Origin: Ectocarpus siliculosus
Lineage: Eukaryota; Sar; Phaeophyceae; Ectocarpales; Ectocarpaceae
NCBI GenBank assembly: GCA_000310025.1
Contig: FN649736.1
Location: 218,477-263,459, forward strand
DNA: 44,983 bases
Direction of reading: 5' to 3'
In this document: positions 23,001-34,122 of the stretch, piece by piece
How the letters are laid out: each line of letters opens with the position of its first letter
Numbering within the stretch: position 1 is the stretch's first letter
Made by a program: the position numbers and the translations under genes
The notes under the pieces: generated by a model
What the model was told of the DNA's origin: nothing
Databases searched by the model: none
The model's input: the letters and a program-made list of their open reading frames with translations, nothing else

Positions 23001-26000
23001 TCAAGGGGTGTTGAGCCTCCCGCACCTGCTAGCGCAGGTTGCCATTGTACGCGTGGTACGCACGCACGTACAAGGGAAGAAACGCATGAGGGGTTGTTAT
23101 AGGCTTGGTGGCACCAGTTGGAGGCACAGCCACAAAGCAGTACCGCCCACCGAAGCGTGGAATTCGGGCACATACCCTGTGGTCATGAACATGAACCAGA
23201 AACGACTGACAGATTGCATCTAGTCTACACGGCCAGCCTTCGTGCAGTGGTTCACCCGTCGAGATGGCATGCACAACAACGACGCATGGAAATGCCAGCA
23301 ATGGAAACAAGCATCCAAACCCAGTAACCCTGAAAATCCAACATGCGAAACCGTCACACACGTAGGACCAAGAGGCAAAACGTACCCGACGAACGAGAAA
23401 GAGGCCAGATGCAAACGGTTCACGAAATTAACCATTTTGTTGGGGATCGAGATGTTGTTTCACTTACCTGTGGTAGCTCCAGAGCCTCGTCGCAGGAAGT
23501 GCTGAGATCGTCCCCTGGCTGCGGGTTACACGCGGACACCCTTAATTTGTCCGTGGTCATCAGCATTAGCCCCAGTTCCTGCGTGGCCATCGGGGTAGGA
23601 GGGCCTCAAGTTCCCGACACTCAATAATGCTCGATGCACCGAGGGCAGTCAAGCTTACAAGCAACGCCCCATCATCACTGGCAATGATGGTGTGCGTGGT
23701 GTGCATGAGCGGACGGTGACCTGCCCGCCAGGCACACCACCAACACCACCATACGCAACATGAACACGTCAAGCGATGGAAAGCTATATGTGGGCTACGA
23801 CACACCCTCTGCGCACTTGTGACATAACTGCACCATGTCTTGCGCTAGTCACCTTTGGCACGTCCTCTGGTCTAAGCTTGGACACAATATTCACCGCGAA
23901 AGACATATAGCGCTCGTTCTTGTCCTGCTTATCGGCGACATAAACGACAAGCGTGCACCGCGGAGTGAACGTCAACGAAACGTGCACAAGCATGGACACA
24001 CTGAAGACTGTCAACAGCACAATGCTGCAGAGGAATTACCGATATGCGGAGAGCCCACTGACGAGGAGGAAAGAGAGGTAAACAAGAGTTCGACCGGTTA
24101 GGTCAGGGAGGAACTAAGGTCTGACCACAAGACACCTACCATTTGAAGAACGGCGATGAGGAGCGGTGGCGGTGTGGACTGGCCAACAGGTATGGTAAGT
24201 GAACTTCATGAAGGGCCTCGAGCAACGGTTCTCAGCTGTAATCAAGGGCGGTATCAAAAGCCTATCGGGGGGTGACAACCCCTCCGTTCAAGGAGTTCGT
24301 TGAACTGGCTGGGCGTGGAACATGGGTTGTACGACTTGCCTCGTCACCGATGACGCGGTGCAAGAAGGACATGATGAGGTAGGCTCTGAGAGGCGCGTCC
24401 AACGGCGGGCCGGCGCATGAGTGACCAGTTGAGGCCCAACATTCGCAAGAGGCCACGGGAAATGAGCAGCGGGGGGTGGGCAGCGTTACGGGCGGGAGAA
24501 ACATTGCGAAATGCGAACGGCACATTTGAAGTCAACATCAACCTCAGCAGCACAAACTTCAACAACACCAACCCCGCACACAGAAAGAATGACAGATCCC
24601 GTATTGGAAGTAGCGGGAGAAAGCTAACAGACAAACATCCTCTGCAACTCCTGCTAACACCAGCCCGTCTTCGTCACCTGGCGTGTTCGACGCTTCTCCC
24701 GTCAAAGCACTCAGTCAGAGACTTCCACGCCAACTGGACGTACCCCATCACCTGTCGAGAAAACATACAAGTAGGTCGAAAAAAAACTAATTGAATTGTA
24801 AACAGCCAAACACACTCTTGTGGACTACAGGTAGGGTGCTTACCGATTCGAACGTGGTGTCCTAAAAAGATTGACGCTTTCACCCTCCTGATAATGGGCA
24901 ATCATCACGGTTGGTTGATTATAATGCATCCCTCAGAGACACACAATGTATACACTCAAGCTCCACTTGTGATTGTTGTCGATTCGGAGCTACTCGCCCT
25001 TCCTGCCGCTACGAAACGTGGCTGCTCCTGATCGTTGCAACTCGTCACTTGCACCAAGTGTGATCGGCACTCGAGGGCTCTACATTCCCAAGTGCCTGTA
25101 TTTCCAACCCTGTGCAGCAGACATTGACTTCAAGATAACCCACACCCAGGGCGTACCAATCCGGAATGGAAATACCAGTCGTGCGGGAACATGAATACAC
25201 ATGCATCTTGTCCCCCGACTAAAAAAACAATTAGTTGGGAGGGGGCGGGTTGCTTTTAGGGGATGCTGCTAAACGCCGTTCGGGTTGTCGGCTGCTCGCA
25301 ACTTGGTCGCGACTCACATGCTCTACCGAAATACCCCTCATGAGCGCCCCCAGCGCGATGGCGCACCACATCATGCACTTGGCTGGATGGTCCGGTAGAG
25401 TATGTCGACGAGCCAACGCCCCACCCCCATGCCAGTCCTTCTCCTCATCCTCGGCCAGTCCTTCCATCCCGGAGCCACCGGTTCCGGAGTACGCCTGGCC
25501 GCCGCACTGCCGCATCATGACCTCCACCATCGCGTTGCGAACAGTGCTACAAAAACAGGAAGGATCCACGGAAGCACGGGGAATGGAGATGGGGGACGAG
25601 GAGGCCGCTCATGTTGGAGTGATCAACAGGATGCCAATCGCATTATGCCAACAGCATCCGCAGCGAAGGTACAAAATCACGTATCTCTTTCGGGAGGTCC
25701 GGCATATGGTAGCTGGGCAGAAGCGAGGGCGGCTTATGTGGAGATACGTGAAACACTCGGGCGGCCGCTGTGGAAGAGCAACCCATCAAGACTCAAGCGC
25801 GGGTCACAAAATGTCGCCACAGCAGCATGGATGGTCTGAATGGGTGAGGAAAATGGATCTTTTGCTTGGACTAACCTCTCGGTCGTGAGGGGAAGGATAC
25901 CAAAGCACCCGAAGAAGTCGCACAAGAAACCGTTCTCCGGCATGCCCACGAGACCTGTAGCCGGCGACGAGCTCAGCCGGCACCTGTTTGTTTTGTGCGG

Positions 26001-28379
26001 TATTGGATGCGACAACAACAAGGACGGTGGCATACCAAATTTCATCGCAGGACGCAAAACCTTTTTCGGTCCGAGAAAAAACAAAAACTCACTGTTGAGA
26101 GGGTTGATCATTTTGAGATGTTTCGTGGGTACGGTAAGGGGGCTCTAGCCCTTGCACAAACTCCAATCATAACCCGATCTCTCTAACGTGCTGGTAATAC
26201 TACACCAGGGCTGACGTGTTCATCGGTGGCCGCCACCGTCTTGCACGCCTGGTCCGGAAAGAACCCCACTCGTTGTACATGAGTCACGTGCAAAGTGCTT
26301 CACAGGCACGTCTGAATCGCAAGTCTGAATCGACAGGGGGAAAAAATCCTACCATCATTGCTCAGGGGAAAACCGTTGGTGCTGGGTCATCCTCGACATA
26401 TCCCTACGATATTTTGAGAAAACCAAATTCGACAAGACTCCAAAAGTGGGAGAGTCATGCCTACAAAAGCTGTCAGTGACTATCCCAACCCACCCAAACA
26501 AGCAAAAAGGATGAACTCATCCAGAAAAAGCCGATCCAGCGTATGCCAAACACCGGCGCTTTCGAACAAGCAACTCCAAAGGGTTTCCAAGAACTGCAAA
26601 GGGAAAATGCGGCGTCCTGTAAGGTATCTACTCGAAGATCCTCTGCGATACGTATTCGGAGTATGTGGACATGTAGCGTCAAACTGCACCTCTTGAGAGA
26701 CATGCGACCCCGCACAGTCGGCATGCTCCGGGTGTTGACGGTCGCTAGCACGCCCCCCGTGTCATACGAAGCACCCTCTTGAGCTTCGGCCAGCCGCTTG
26801 GCCTTACTGGCATCTCCCGAGGAAATGGAGCAGTCGGAAGACGAAGGGGACGAGGAGGACAGCCGTCGCGCCGCCGCTGGCTTTGCTGCTGCCCGCTTCG
26901 GCAACGGCTTCAACGGGTAGTGGCAGTACGGCTGCTTCTTCTCGATGCAAAGGCTTCCCACCGCCAGGCAGGACACGGGGAAACGTTTACGGAAGGGGAA
27001 GAGGGATGTTGCCCACTTAGCGGGTGGAACCCAGGTAACGTACGGCGGGCGGATCGAACAAAAATGACGCAGACCCGACTAAGGAGAAGTGGGAACCGAA
27101 CGACAGCTGTGGTACGGAAAATAACACACATGATGGGTGAAAAGGAGAGGCAGGCAAGGAAGAGGGGAAAATACATGACAGTAGTGGTTGCACCGCATAC
27201 AGCATTGCGAGAAAGTATGAGGGGGGTAAGCGAGGAGGTCCGCAGCCCAACTGAAGGACGAGGCACATTGTCTGTACACCCCGATCCCCATCTAACGGTT
27301 GTATGCTGATACTGCTCCCGCAACGTTCTTCTACCCAACGAGATGTCGCGTGTTCTACGCACACCGCAGTAACGTCCCTCGCGACTTCATCGTCCAAACG
27401 AGTGGACTTGTGACTCCGTGCGACCACCGTGAGGACGACCAGGAGCGTCAAAATCAGAGAGTATATCGCAGCGGAAAAACGCTCTTTTTGTGGGCACGTG
27501 CTTCAGTTTCAACAAAGTAGTGGCGCCGTAGGAGCGAGACCCCACTAGAAACCAGGGCATCCCGGCTGGGTACATTCGATGTCTAAGTCCCTATGTGCAC
27601 CTATTATCGGCCGAATGTCCATCTCCACATGTCATATCCGTGTTGACACGTGGGGTGTACATGTCTTCGCTGAGCGCGGGTCGCGTACCTCGCAAGGATT
27701 TACGACTCTACACAACGATCTTGCCTAGAGTGTCATAGCCAAGACGGTGTGACTGATGATGGTATTACCCTCGAGAGCAAAAGTTCGCAGCAAATAATCT
27801 TGTGCGTCGTAGGTCCTACGTACATGTACTGGCTTTCTGCCAGCTGCATACCTCGGCGTGCGCACAATCCTAGATCCTTCCACTATTGAGTTTGATTGTT
27901 ATGGAGAAGGTATGCAGCAGCATAGCAGCATGCGGCGGTTGAGACTCTAAGCATGCGTGCAACGAACAAACACAATATGTATCTTGTTCAATCCTACCGA
28001 TCGGGCGAGGTCAAAGAGCCTGCCGTAGGTACTCAAAGCGTGAACTTTTACAGAAGCGCGTGTCCGTCCAGGAGAGCCAAGGAGGGGAAGAGTTGGACAA
28101 AGGCAAGCAAGAGTCCAACCGCCCTCATCAGTACACAACATTACGGATGTACCTGCATCGAGGCCTCTGGCTATCGCAGGCACGCTTCCGTTTGGCACAG
28201 AAGGTGCAGCTCTTGTAAGTTTGTCGCGGAGGGGCTGCCTCCACCGCCGCCTCCGCAGGTGTTGCCGTGTAGGCTGGCTGCCCTGCTGACTGGGGTTGGC
28301 GTTGCATCCCCTCCATCACCGTGGGTTCTTGTGTCGTGGCCACCATGACATCGGAAGCCAAGCCTCCGGAGCGATTCAT
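20080..28379 (-). CDS. Zn(II)2Cys6 fungal-type transcription factor, right copy
   Basis: Exons (minus): 28379-28153, 26953-26690, 25546-25318, 24751-24678, 24385-24340, 23924-23853, 23578-23468, 23025-22652, 22100-22059, 21728-21621, 21187-21017 and 20674-20080. They total 2313 nt (770 residues plus stop). Every exon except the last has exactly the length of its left-arm partner; the last is 6 bases shorter. All six zinc-cluster cysteines are kept, with changes beside them (DSQRPRC for DSRRPRC, IEKKQPYC for IEKNQSHC). The conserved MMWCAIALGALMRG, VVLRYPGLVRF and C-terminal TDADLLDIAAAFANDEGLL segments are intact, so this copy also looks functional. It converges on the left gene. Its upstream DNA beyond about 200 bases differs, so it is probably regulated differently. 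A longer reading of the last exon is open to 20856, but the left copy is frameshifted there, and an acceptor after AAAAG at 20675 keeps both copies in phase. Confidence 0.87.
23925..24339 (-). other. GC-AG intron in the right Zn2Cys6 gene
   Basis: The donor reads GAG|GCAAGT and the acceptor AAGCAG|GAC, as in the left copy. Presence in both diverged copies supports real use of a GC donor and dates it before the duplication. Confidence 0.7.
27112..27260 (-). repeat. Right-arm-specific segment in intron 1
   Basis: Left-arm 6490-6520 is continuous where the right arm contains an extra stretch of roughly 0.15 kb, between the segments matching GTGCCTCG and AGCTGTCGTTCGG. It has no recognisable coding content or terminal repeats. 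It may be an insertion on the right or a deletion on the left. Confidence 0.5.
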
Positions 28380-28569
28380 TTGGCCGTTCCTCCAGCGGCC
28401 TCTTCCTCCATAGACGGCCCGGGTAGAGAGACCAAGACGCTACGCTACGCTGCGAGGGTAAAGAGGGAGCTGATGAGCTGGTAGAGGGGACGCGGGCAAA
28501 TTTTCAACGACGATACAGTAACCCCAAGAACCTTTTCAGGAACTGTTCCTCACCTGTTTGGATGTTTTG

Positions 28570-28574
28570 ATTGG
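28570..28574 (-). promoter_or_regulatory. CCAAT box upstream of right Zn2Cys6 gene
   Basis: The minus strand reads CCAATCAAA about 191 bases before the start codon, in a position homologous to the left-arm palindromic ATTGGCCAAT. Only one half is kept here. The match between arms ends at this element. Confidence 0.35.
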
Positions 28575-28575
28575 G

Positions 28576-30265
28576 CAGAGGCTGAACCGGCTGAACCGGC
28601 TGAACACACAGCAGCAGCAGTTACTTGATCTGTGAAGGACGCAGCGCGAGAGTTATCAGTTCTCAGTATCCTCACAAACAACGCTGTTCGTAGCTGACCG
28701 TAGGACCTGGGACGACGGAAGAAAATTCCAGTACTGCGCGACATGTGCTTTGCTGATCTCAAGAACGTCTCTCGATCAACCGAGGTCAGTTGTGAAGGTG
28801 CATGATCGGAGCCCTCTGCTCAAGATACCGGGTGGTATGCATCCTACGTGGAGTCAAGGAATTTTGAACGGATTGGGCTGTGGGGGCCCGGGTGTCCATG
28901 GATGACGGGGAGCTCTCGGCCTGGGCATAAGCATACAATGCACGAAAATAACAACATTCCCAAGAGAGCCTGTTCCATTGTGAAAGAAAACAGTAGTGCA
29001 TTCAGACACAATCAATTGGCGAAGGGACACAAGGGTTTCGCAGCAACAAGGGAAACGCTCGAGGGCAGGGTGCCATATCAGTTCCCTATTTTGTGCAACA
29101 GCAGTGTAGTACTGTAGTGGCATATGCATACAACGGATTGAAACGCCATCTGCCGGACGGGGGCTGGCTGTCTGGAGCACTGCTGCATGCTGTGTACAAG
29201 TAGGACGGCTGCATTCCCTGGCGCACGAGTGACGACATTGGTTACACAGCAGTCGTATACTCGTCGAGATGGATATTCGGGGATCACCGTACGTTTCGTG
29301 CAGTGTTGTCCATTCTACAGTATGCTATAACCGTAGTTGCACTGTAGATCTCCTGGGTCCTCTACAGACGAAAATCTCTTTCGCTGGGGTGGCTACCGGT
29401 TCGTTGGTAAACACCGAACGGGGCTTGGTGCTCCTGGCTGCCCCCTATGGCTACCGCGAGCTGCCTGTCGTTGCGGCGGTCGAATTTGGATCGCCTGTCA
29501 GGCCGGGTGTCGACTTCAGCACGCATGTAATATGTACATGTACAACAGCCTTCGTCCCAGCTTGTGTTCAGCGCTACATTTTCAGCAGTACTGTAGTCTG
29601 GTTGCAGAGCTTTCCACTAGATGTGTCGGCGTGTTGATTGGCAGGACATCCCCGTCTTTCCCATCAACAATATACAATATCGGCATTTTGCTGGAGGGTA
29701 TACTCGAGCGCCCTTGTGTCCCTTGGTGGTACACAAGGTAGATAGGTGCGGTTGTATCAATGGAGACTCTACCTTACTCACGAGTGGTTGACATGGGTCC
29801 TGCCGTCCAAGGATCACTATCGATAAAAACTTCAGGCGGCGGGCGGCAAGCTCCTGGTGCAGGTCATCGTTTACCGCAGTTTTCACTGCACTCGACAGAT
29901 GCAAGCCGGGAGTGAGTGTGGAAGCGACCAACCACAAGGGAGGCAGGAGATATTGCGTGACGTGAGGCTCTGGCAGGTGCCTCACAGGTGCCCAGCCGGC
30001 GTAAGCGTTGCGCCCCCCATCGACACGTTAGCCACGCCATTCTTGTGCATCAACTCCCTACCACCGTATGCCCCATTTCCTCGATCCCCGTGATATTCAA
30101 AACCTAGATTTTCACCACCGTGTGGCCAAATATCACTCCCCGAACGTTGTGTGAATCGCGTACAAATAACTCTTGGACATAAGCCATCTCCATCAGATAG
30201 CAGCAGATAGGAGAGAAAGATCAAATCTTCTCCAGCCATCACAGCTTCCTCTAACCAAGACACTA
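28576..30265. other. Unique DNA upstream of right gene, no confident gene
   Basis: At 28578-28610 a short GGCTGAACC unit is repeated about three times, followed by CAG repeats (28607-28620). The rest holds only short ORFs without recognisable motifs, the longest 134 codons at 29337-29741. I see no RNA gene. Confidence 0.4.
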
Positions 30266-31313
30266 CTACAATCCATCTCTCAGGAGTCCTTCGTCTCTTG
30301 CAAAAACTGCCACAGCATCCAGCAGATCCGCATCAGTCAAGGCCATGTCCCGCCCCCAGAGCACCACGTCTTCCTCCACAGGCTGGACCGTGTGTGTGTG
30401 TGTGCCGCTGCAGCAGCAACCGCATTCGCAGCAGCAGTGTCACCCGCCGAACGGAAGTGCTGTCCTGGGGCGGCCGGACGTCGGCTTCTGAAGCCTCTTC
30501 AGGGTATACGGATTCGGAAATAAGCATCGCGTTCATCTCCACCAGCCCAGGTTCCCACCCCATGCCTCCAGCAGCATCAGCAGCCGCATCGTCATCCCCA
30601 ACGCCGTCTTGTGACACGCTTCGTCGGGCGTGCCGGGTTTCGGGGAACACCGATGGCACAGCAGTAGCACCCGTGGCTGTTGTCGGCGCTGGCGGCGAGT
30701 CACTGCTTCGAGTTTCTGCTCCGCTGTAGGAAGACTCCATCAAGCCGGGCGATAGTCCAGAAGCAACGACCTTTCGTCCGGGGTGGGAATAGGTGCGGGC
30801 GAAGCGAGACGGACGCAACAGGCGAACACCTAAATAGTCTGAAACCGGGGTAGGGACCAAGTCCGTAAACGTATGAAAATCCATGCGGGCCATTGGTACA
30901 CGTAAAAATACATCGCGCGGAGCCGAGGGCGTACAGGGCCGCAGTTGTAGCGGCATATCACTGCCTATGGGGACCCGCAATGATTCAAACGAAGTGGTAT
31001 GTATAAAAAGAGCAACAACGGGCGTCATGCTTTTCGATCGCTCAACAGGCGGTCACGCCTAACGGCTTCCTGCGTCAACCCATCGGCGATGAGAAAACAA
31101 GCTCCTTTTCACAATCGTGCAGATGACAGTTCAGAAGCATTACTGCACAAGATGTTCCCGCAGACCTGACTAACCGACCTCCACTCTTCGTAGGGTGGAA
31201 CTTGGGAGTATCCCATGGGGAAAACGGAATTGTACACCCCTCTCATGGCATCGTACATGTCTCGTCGACTGAAAAAATGACCGGCCGCGAGCATGCAGTG
31301 TATCACGTGAGGC
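30266..31313 (-). pseudogene. Fourth Zn2Cys6 family fragment (exons 11-12)
   Basis: 31313-31143 matches exon 11 at exactly the same length (171 bases) and frame, reading HVIHCMLAAGHFFSRRDM and YNSVFPMGYSQVPPYEEW. The donor after TGTGCAG is lost: TAAT stands where the intact genes have GTAT. Intron 11 and exon 12 (from about 30770) follow, including SPGLMESSYSGAE and APTTATGATAV. Deletions shift the frame at least twice, so the conserved ending TDADLLDAVAVFARDEGLL (to stop 30266) is in a different frame from the middle. Exons 1-10 are missing to the right of 31320. It is clearly non-functional as read and more diverged than the two intact copies. Confidence 0.82.
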
Positions 31314-31378
31314 CTGCGTGAAGTGATACAAACCCGCAGATACGCAAATTGCGGTGACAAAACCAGGCTATACGAGAC

Positions 31379-31720
31379 GTGGCTCCACCTCGCAACCTTC
31401 TAACGTTTGGACGTGGGTTCGAATCTCGGTGCAACCACAAAGGACTGAGATTTTTCTTCACAACATGCACAAAATGTGGGCTGAAATTGGACTTCGAGAG
31501 CGACGAGGAAAGGGACGGCTGGATACGTCTCGAGGTAAAGATCAAGGCAAGCCTCGTACAAGGAGTGCGAAGAAACTCCTGTGTGGCTTTCTTCCCGTGC
31601 AACCCCGGCTGGTGCTTCCACAACTTAACCGGATGGTTTAAGGACCGACATCCACAGCATAAATTGGATGAAAAAATCACGCTTGCATACGCACAAGAAC
31701 ATTTCGACACTGCCGACTAA
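31379..31720 (+). CDS. Unrecognised open frame (possible exon)
   Basis: A 113-codon open frame with varied, protein-like composition. It has a Cys pair in TTCTKCG, an acidic FESDEERDGW stretch, and Cys/Trp-rich SCVAFFPCNPGWCFHNLTGW. It contains no ATG near its 5' end, so if real it is an exon or a broken gene. A tRNA B-box-like GGGTTCGAATC lies within it at about 31421-31431, which argues for a repeat origin of the first part. I do not recognise the family. Confidence 0.25.
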   Translation: MAPPRNLLTFGRGFESRCNHKGLRFFFTTCTKCGLKLDFESDEERDGWIRLEVKIKASLVQGVRRNSCVAFFPCNPGWCFHNLTGWFKDRHPQHKLDEKITLAYAQEHFDTAD

Positions 31721-31729
31721 GGCGTCAAG

Positions 31730-31770
31730 AAGCGGTGGATTCGGTTGGGGAAGCGGTGGATTCGGTTGGT
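31730..31770 (+). repeat. Two-copy 21-base tandem repeat
   Basis: AAGCGGTGGATTCGGTTGGG occurs twice in succession, directly after the stop of the preceding open frame. No function is apparent. Confidence 0.8.
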
Positions 31771-32984
31771 TTGGCCGTGTGTGCCAAGCAGTAGCTTAGC
31801 CCGCGTGATTGGGCACGATGGAAAATCGTGTCCGAAAGAACTTAGGAATGCCAATTTGTAGTCGAAGGGACGGGTCTAGGGGACAGTCATGGTGCCTTTG
31901 AGAAGCAATGAAGTATCGGGATAGAGATGGAAGGTGAAGAACGTTGAGGGGATTCTGTTTCTCCAAATGGGCCCCTTGAGAAAATCCATACTATTAGGTT
32001 GATATTCATGCCGAAATGCATCTGCATAAAAGAAGACTTAAATTTGTTTTGCAGGCTAATATTCATGAACCGTCCAGTGCGGCCATAGTAGACACAGGCA
32101 CGGGTCCGGTGCTTTTCAAAAACACAATGGCCTACCGCCAACACAATCAATCGAAATTGGTTATGCGAGACGTCGCACGCCATTATTGGTCATGCAAATC
32201 AGGTGTTCCTCTGAATGACAACCGTCGTGTCGGAGGAGTGTCGGTGTCCTGAGCTGTGGTAAGCTCTACGTAGTGATCCCACGACAGCTCTTGGGCTTCG
32301 TGGAGCGGGACCGTATCCGTCGGGTGTACTGTGAAAGTCGCCGTCTTTTTCTTGCGGCCGATGATTGATGTGCTCGGAAAATGGGAAGGTCTTCCTGGTT
32401 TATGTCCTCGCTTCAAAACCTGGTCACCCTAGGAAGGCGCCAACCGTCGGAGCTGAAGGCGCAGTTACCTCCACATGTTCTTCAATTTTGAAAGCTTGGC
32501 CCTCAGGATGCTGTCTCCGTTCCCCTTCTCTGCGACAACAAGCACTAACACTCGCCGCTTGGCCGTAGGTGCTCCTACAGACTTTGCAGACAAATGTGCG
32601 GTTGCCGTTTCACATTCCGCTAGACGCAACTCCGGCTGTAGACAGCTAAAGTGTTTTTCCAACCGTCCAATCCCGCGAGTCCAACCTAGCCGTCCCATCA
32701 TGAGGAGTTTTGACGCCGGAAGAAACGAAAATCTGTGCGATGGCGTCTGCCTTGCGCGACGTCATTGCCCCCAAGTCCTGGTCATCAGCGTTGCCGCACG
32801 AGTTTCCCAGCAGGACCTCGGGCTTGACCTCGCCGACGATCTACTGACATGACTGATAGTCCAGAGATTGGCGAATCAAGTCCGTTCATTCGAATGCTAG
32901 TCTATTCCCTTACGCCACTTGAGGACCATGTTGACCGCCATCATCTTTAGCGCCCATCGGTGCATCTTAGACACAGAATTTGGC
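31771..32984. other. No confident gene
   Basis: Open frames on both strands at 32465-32852 (125 codons plus, 78 codons minus) overlap each other and show no motif. Given the Ty3/gypsy relic that follows on the minus strand, this may be the decayed region downstream of RNase H, but I cannot identify integrase motifs. Confidence 0.4.
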
Positions 32985-34076
32985 TTATGAAAGCCACATC
33001 AGCGCAGCGCAGTCCGTGACGAGGGTAATCTGACGATGTTGAAGGCAAACCTTGAAGTGCTCCAGCCCGTACATGCAACATTCCAAGAACCTCCCGACCG
33101 TTGCACGCAAGCACCTCCTTTGTCCACGAGAGTCTCATACTGGCGTAACCTGCTGGCTCCTCACGGTTCTCCCCTCCCTGCGTCCTGCCACCGGAGTGTT
33201 GGCAACCGTGAGGATAGACGGCTCGTGACTGTCGGGAAGAACGAGAAGTGGATAAGTGGGGAGGCTCTCGACCATTCCTCCAGTGGCTGCGGCTTGTTCT
33301 GGACCCTTCGGAACTCGTCGGTTGCGTGCTTTCTTGAAACTGGACTCCTTGTGTCGCAGCATGTCCGAAATCGGCGTCGCGATGGCGCTGAAGTTGGGAA
33401 TAAATCCGCGCAGGAATCAAGCTAGTTCCTGAACGTTCTCACCTCTTCCCGCTGTAGAGGGCATTTCCAGCTTTTTGGTGCCTTCGCTTTCCATGGCGCA
33501 GGCCTAGTGTCATCGCGTCCTGCCTTCCCACCGAAGAACTCGAATTCTGGAAGTGGGGGTTCGCTCTTGGCAAAGAGGCACGTGTACCATCCTCGATTCA
33601 GGACGTTGAGAACCCGCGTCAGGAGTACGACGTGCTCTTCAAGCGTCTTTGTGTGTAGTGCAATGTCATCAAAGCCACTTCTGCACGCCCTCGTTCAATA
33701 GTTCCCCGAGGTCATCTCCCGACGTAGCCGAGAAGACAGCTTCAATGGTGCTGATTCAGAACGTGCAGACATCCGACTCTACAGTAGTAGTCCCCCAGTG
33801 GGATCCCTGAAAGCAGTCTTGGGTTTGGCCTCTTCCTTGAGCCCCAGGCGTTCGTAAGCTTGGGCAAGGTTGAAAGATTTGAAGAACTTGCTGCCCTCCA
33901 TGCGGTGGATAATCTCCGAAATGCCCCCTAGCCCCCCGCTGTCCTTCTGTGTAGTCGATGCAGATGCGGAAAGGCGCCTTTGGGAATGGCGCGGCCGTTG
34001 AGCACACTTGGGGGTAGACAAGCGGACAGCCCCTGCCTAAAGCCCTCGATGGAGTTGCCCAAGCAGAGGTAGACAA
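32985..34076 (-). mobile_element. Ty3/gypsy retrotransposon pol relic (RT and RNase H)
   Basis: Reading the minus strand, one frame gives FRICIDYT (RT motif), and the adjacent frame continues SKFFKSFNLAQAYERLGL then KPKTAFRDPTGG, the central fingers/palm of Ty3/gypsy RT. Further along, GFIPNFSAIATPISDMLR then PEQAAATGGMVESLPTYPLL and EPSILTV are the RT-RNase H connection and the start of the reverse-transcriptase RNase H. After another shift, FKVCLQHRQITLVTDCAALM continues RNase H. At least three frameshifts break the reading, and the YxDD segment between 33430 and 33760 is not intact. No terminal repeats were found. It is an old, dead copy. Confidence 0.75.
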
Positions 34077-34122
34077 ACGGACAGCCCTGCCTTAAGCCCT
34101 CGATTGAGTTGCTCAAGCGCAA
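34014..34122 (+). repeat. 55-base tandem duplication
   Basis: GTAGACAAGCGGACAGCC with the following CCTAAAGCCCTCGATGGAGT is repeated as GTAGACAAACGGACAGCC with CTTAAGCCCTCGATTGAGT, spacing 55 bases, with a few substitutions. It lies just upstream of the RT relic on that element's strand. Confidence 0.8.

Larger units (their letters stand above)
18835..28575 (-). repeat. Right arm of large inverted repeat
   Basis: This is the reverse complement of the left arm (about 5097-15645) with scattered substitutions. The inner limit is near 18835, where the match to 15545-15645 stops and the third-copy fragment begins. The outer limit is near 28575, just past a CCAAT box, where the sequence becomes CAG- and GGCTGAACC-repetitive and unrelated to the left side. 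It lacks the 1-kb block of left intron 2 and carries an extra segment of about 0.15 kb in intron 1. Confidence 0.93.

Noticed and set aside
5097-28575. Inverted repeat as an assembly fold-back artefact
   Set aside because: The arms differ by many substitutions, by a 1-kb and a 0.15-kb indel, and in the promoter. A duplicated read or chimeric assembly would be nearly identical.
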